A DNA stretch of 15,039 nt, taken from contig CAJLLH010000012.1 of NCBI GenBank assembly GCA_905207385.1, forward strand, positions 1 through 15,039, in the 5' to 3' direction. This document shows, in pieces, positions 12,756-15,039 of this stretch. This DNA comes from an uncultured Eubacteriales bacterium. Its GTDB lineage: Bacteria > Bacillota > Clostridia > Christensenellales > Borkfalkiaceae. The translations under genes were made by a program, and so were the position numbers. Positions within the stretch are counted from its first letter, which is position 1, and every line of letters begins with the position of its first letter. Under the pieces are notes generated by a model. The model searched no databases. It had not been told where the DNA came from and saw only the letters and a program-made list of their open reading frames with translations.

Positions 12756-13625
12756 ATGAAATTCGACGTCAGATACGCAAACCATCCCGACGATTCCAAA
12801 AGGTATGATACCAAGGAACTCAGGGAAAAATATTTGATAGAAAAACTTTTCGCGGAAGACGATATTCTTCTGACCTATTCCCATCAGGACAGAATTATAG
12901 CGGGCGGCGCAATGCCCGTAAAAGACAAGCTTTCTTTGGGCACTTTCAAAGAGCTTGCAACCAACTTCTTTCTCGAAAGGCGCGAGATGGGCGTTATCAA
13001 CATAGGCGGCGCAGGCACGATTACGCTTGACGGCAAGGTATACAACATCGGCTTCAAAGAGGGCATTTATATCGGCATGGGCACAAAAGAGATAGTGTTC
13101 GCCTCCGACGATGCAAAAAATCCCGCCAAGTTCTACATCAATTCCTGCCCCGCGCACAAAACTTACCCCACGGTTAAAATCACAAAACCCGTAGAGGGCA
13201 AGCCCGCACCCGAAGGCACGGCTTACTGCATACAGCGCCACCTCGGCACGGAAGCCACCATAAACAAGAGGACGATAAACCAGTTCATAATCGGCGGAGT
13301 TTGCCAGAGCTGCCAGCTTTCCATGGGCATGACCGAACTTGCCGTAGGCAGCGCGTGGAACACTCTTCCCAGCCACACTCACGAAAGAAGAATGGAAGTA
13401 TACATGTACTTCGAACTTCCCGAAAACGAGGCGGTATTCCACCTTATGGGCACTCCTCAGGAAACGCGCCACATAGTAATGCACAACGAGCAGGCGGTAA
13501 TATCGCCCAGCTGGTCCATACACACTGGCGTAGGCACGGTAAACTACACCTTTATATGGGGCATGTGCGGCGAAAACCAGACGTACGACGATATGGACAA
13601 CATCGCAACGCGCGACCTCATGTAA
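12756..13625 (+). CDS. kduI: 5-keto-4-deoxyuronate isomerase KduI
   Basis: Cupin-type zinc isomerase that converts 4-deoxy-L-threo-5-hexosulose uronate, formed from unsaturated uronates released by polysaccharide lyases, to 3-deoxy-D-glycero-2,5-hexodiulosonate, the substrate of KduD. The start is ATG 12756, after GGAGG (12746-12750); this gives 289 residues, about ten more than the E. coli protein. Zinc ligands are intact: His207 and His209 in [11 protein letters not shown], Glu214, and His256 in SIHTGVG, with the same spacing as His196, His198, Glu203 and His245 of E. coli KduI. C-terminal [10 protein letters not shown] and RDLM are family-typical. Its presence shows the organism uses lyase-type products (pectin, alginate-like, or host or plant glycosaminoglycan uronates), not only free hexuronates. 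It is separated from kdgK and its partner by 370 bases with its own upstream motif. Confidence 0.95.
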   Translation: MKFDVRYANHPDDSKRYDTKELREKYLIEKLFAEDDILLTYSHQDRIIAGGAMPVKDKLSLGTFKELATNFFLERREMGVINIGGAGTITLDGKVYNIGFKEGIYIGMGTKEIVFASDDAKNPAKFYINSCPAHKTYPTVKITKPVEGKPAPEGTAYCIQRHLGTEATINKRTINQFIIGGVCQSCQLSMGMTELAVGSAWNTLPSHTHERRMEVYMYFELPENEAVFHLMGTPQETRHIVMHNEQAVISPSWSIHTGVGTVNYTFIWGMCGENQTYDDMDNIATRDLM

Positions 13626-13677
13626 ATTTTACTTACGGAAAAAGGCTTGAAACTACGGGCATCGCTTTAACATTTGT

Positions 13678-13709
13678 TCCGCTTTGAGCTCAACTTTTAA
13701 GCGGATTTT
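13678..13709 (+). terminator. Likely terminator after kduI
   Basis: TCCGCTT (13678-13684) pairs with AAGCGGA (13699-13705) and TTTTG follows. The 14-base loop contains the palindrome TTGAGCTCAA (13684-13693 with flanks). It lies about 50 bases after the kduI stop codon and just upstream of the -10 box of the ABC ATPase gene. The stem is short, so termination may be partial. Confidence 0.45.
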
Positions 13710-13717
13710 GATCGAAT

Positions 13718-13723
13718 TATAAT
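13718..13723 (+). promoter_or_regulatory. -10 box upstream of the ABC ATPase gene
   Basis: A perfect TATAAT lies 15 bases before the ATG at 13739, with only a poor -35 (TTTTAA at 13695-13700, 17-base spacing). If used, transcription would begin about eight bases before the start codon, at or inside the AGGGG ribosome site, giving an almost leaderless mRNA. Read-through from kduI is the alternative. Confidence 0.35.
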
Positions 13724-13738
13724 ATAGGGGAAAAAAGA

Positions 13739-14854
13739 ATGTCACATCTCATCTTAAAAGACGTAAACAAAGTGTATCCTAACGGATTTCACGCCGTGCA
13801 CGATTTCAACCTTGAAATCAACGACGGGGAATTCATTTGCCTGGTAGGCTCGTCGGGCTGCGGCAAGTCCACCACGCTCCGCATGATAGCCGGCCTTGAA
13901 GAAATATCTTCGGGCGAATTTTACATAGACGGCAAGCTTGCGAACCAGATGTCGTCCAAGGAGAGGGGCATAGCCATGGTATTCCAGTCGTACGCCCTTT
14001 ATCCTCACCTCACGGTTTACGAAAACCTTGCTTTCGGCCTTATGCTCGAGGGCATAGACGCCGACATAATAGAAGAAAAGGTTCAGGCTACCGCCAAAAT
14101 TTTAGGTCTTACCGACTACCTCGAAAGGTTCCCGCGCCAGCTTTCGGGCGGCCAGCAGCAGCGCGTAGCGGTAGGCCGCGCGCTCATCCGCAAAGTTAAC
14201 ATCTTCCTTATGGACGAACCTCTTTCCAACCTCGACGCAAAGCAGAGGGTTACCATGCGTTCGGAAATAAAGCAGATACACCGCGGCATAGGCGCAACCA
14301 CCATATACGTAACTCACGACCAGACCGAGGCTATGACCATGTCCGACAGGATAGTGGTTATGAAGCTTGGCGTAATACAGCAGGTTGGCACGCCTTTCGA
14401 ACTTTATTTCTACCCCCGCAACCTTTTCGTGGCGGGCTTCATAGGCGAACCTCCCATGAACTTCATGAACGGCAAGGTCGAAGGCGGCAAGCTCGTTCTC
14501 GCCGGCGAAGGGGGCGAAACGCTTGAAATCGCGCCCATAATAAAGGACGTTGCGGCTTCCGAAGGCAGGGACGTTGTTTTTGCGTTCAGACCCGAGGCTA
14601 TAAAGCTTGTAAAGGAGGGCGAGACCCCTGCCGACAGCTACGTATTCGAAGCAAAAGTTGAACTTACCGAACTTCTCGGCGACGTAACCAACGTATACGC
14701 CACCGCCGACGGAGTAAACGTCATACTCAAAGTAAACCCTCACAACACCCCCGAAAGGGGCTCGGTGTGCAGGTTTGCCGTACCTTTCAAAGCGGCTTAC
14801 CTGTACGACAAAGAAACGGAGCTTGCAATAGAGTCCGAACTTGTAAGGCACTGA
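13739..14854 (+). CDS. Carbohydrate ABC transporter ATPase (MsmX/UgpC/MalK type)
   Basis: Cytoplasmic ATP-hydrolysing subunit of a CUT1-type sugar importer, 371 residues. Walker A GSSGCGKST (37-45), Q-loop Gln83 in VFQSYALYPH, signature LSGGQQQR (135-142), Walker B IFLMDEP with Glu160, D-loop SNLD (163-166) and H-loop His193 in VTHDQTEAMT are all intact. The C-terminal part (about 235-371) is the OB/TOBE regulatory domain of the MalK/MsmX group. AGGGG (13726-13730) precedes the ATG. No permease or binding-protein gene is in the window, consistent with MsmX-type ATPases that serve several importers at once. Its place after kduI suggests it powers uptake of uronate-containing oligosaccharides, but this is inferred from position. 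An intrinsic terminator follows about 40 bases after the stop. Confidence 0.93.
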   Translation: MSHLILKDVNKVYPNGFHAVHDFNLEINDGEFICLVGSSGCGKSTTLRMIAGLEEISSGEFYIDGKLANQMSSKERGIAMVFQSYALYPHLTVYENLAFGLMLEGIDADIIEEKVQATAKILGLTDYLERFPRQLSGGQQQRVAVGRALIRKVNIFLMDEPLSNLDAKQRVTMRSEIKQIHRGIGATTIYVTHDQTEAMTMSDRIVVMKLGVIQQVGTPFELYFYPRNLFVAGFIGEPPMNFMNGKVEGGKLVLAGEGGETLEIAPIIKDVAASEGRDVVFAFRPEAIKLVKEGETPADSYVFEAKVELTELLGDVTNVYATADGVNVILKVNPHNTPERGSVCRFAVPFKAAYLYDKETELAIESELVRH

Positions 14855-14893
14855 CAATCGCGCGCGGGTCTGGCATATTTTTTCAGAACCGCC

Positions 14894-14935
14894 GCGCGGA
14901 GCATATTTTTTAAATAAGCTCCGCGCTGTTTTGTA
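14894..14935 (+). terminator. Rho-independent terminator after the ABC ATPase gene
   Basis: GCGCGGAGC (14894-14902) pairs perfectly with GCTCCGCGC (14918-14926) across a 15-base AT loop, then TGTTTTGT. It closes the transcription unit. From here to the window end I see only AT-rich sequence and the palindrome GCGGCGCGCGCCGC (15010-15023). Confidence 0.75.
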
Positions 14936-15039
14936 TGCTCTTTTGGTACTTAAAATTTTAATTGGTTCGGCAATATGCCGCAATCAATGCCGTTCGGTGC
15001 ATTAATTTGGCGGCGCGCGCCGCATATGTTACCGTGCGG

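Noticed and set aside
14102..14983. Minus-strand open frame of 293 codons opposite the ABC ATPase gene
   Set aside because: Antisense shadow of a fully conserved ATPase, and its start lies beyond the terminator at 14894-14935 with no promoter.

Overview
The window reads as chromosome from a Gram-positive-type anaerobe, most likely a member of the Clostridia (Bacillota). This is inference: genes carry strong Shine-Dalgarno sequences (AAGGAG/GGAGG), promoters match the housekeeping TTGACA/TATAAT pattern, an MsmX/UgpC-type sugar ABC ATPase is present, and the KDPG aldolase carries a C-terminal VOC domain. Intergenic DNA is full of GC-rich perfect hairpins set in AT-rich sequence. I found no rRNA, tRNA, CRISPR array, transposase or phage gene.

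Layout. (1) 61-2634, minus strand: clpB, the disaggregating AAA+ chaperone, with an operator-like palindrome near its putative start of transcription. (2) 3016-4569, plus: a MATE-family efflux transporter, divergent from clpB, with a near-consensus promoter and a terminator-like hairpin in its leader. (3) 4570-5526: a gene-free stretch of about 950 bases holding a strong intrinsic terminator, a degenerate tandem repeat of about 70 bp, one promoter with no obvious gene, and an AT-rich block ending in a second strong promoter and a hairpin at the mRNA 5' end. (4) 5527-7128: a second, divergent MATE transporter with an ambiguous start codon, followed after 36 bases by a cytoplasmic polysaccharide-deacetylase-fold protein (7165-8019). 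(5) 8307-13625: a uronate catabolic cluster, all plus strand: kduD, eda fused to a VOC domain, kdgK, a TIM-barrel sugar isomerase/epimerase whose start codon abuts the kdgK stop codon, and kduI. (6) 13739-14854: a sugar ABC transporter ATPase, closed by an intrinsic terminator.

How the genes work together. KduI isomerises 5-keto-4-deoxyuronate, the product of unsaturated uronates released by polysaccharide lyases or unsaturated glucuronyl hydrolases. KduD reduces the result to 2-keto-3-deoxygluconate (KDG), KdgK phosphorylates it to KDPG, and Eda cleaves KDPG to pyruvate and glyceraldehyde 3-phosphate. That is a complete route from unsaturated uronate to central metabolism. The ABC ATPase probably energises oligosaccharide import with permeases encoded elsewhere. 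The TIM-barrel enzyme, the VOC domain and the deacetylase-fold protein have no assigned step in this route and are the best candidates for undescribed biochemistry.

The most distinctive non-coding signals are: mutually exclusive hairpins in the first MATE leader; an 18/20 sequence match placed upstream of both the deacetylase and kduI; a 12-bp GAAA-capped hairpin plus tandem TTGCGCAA repeats in the kduD leader; four tandem hairpins between eda and kdgK; and a 53-bp tandem duplication of GCAA-capped hairpins beginning at the stop codon of the TIM-barrel gene.
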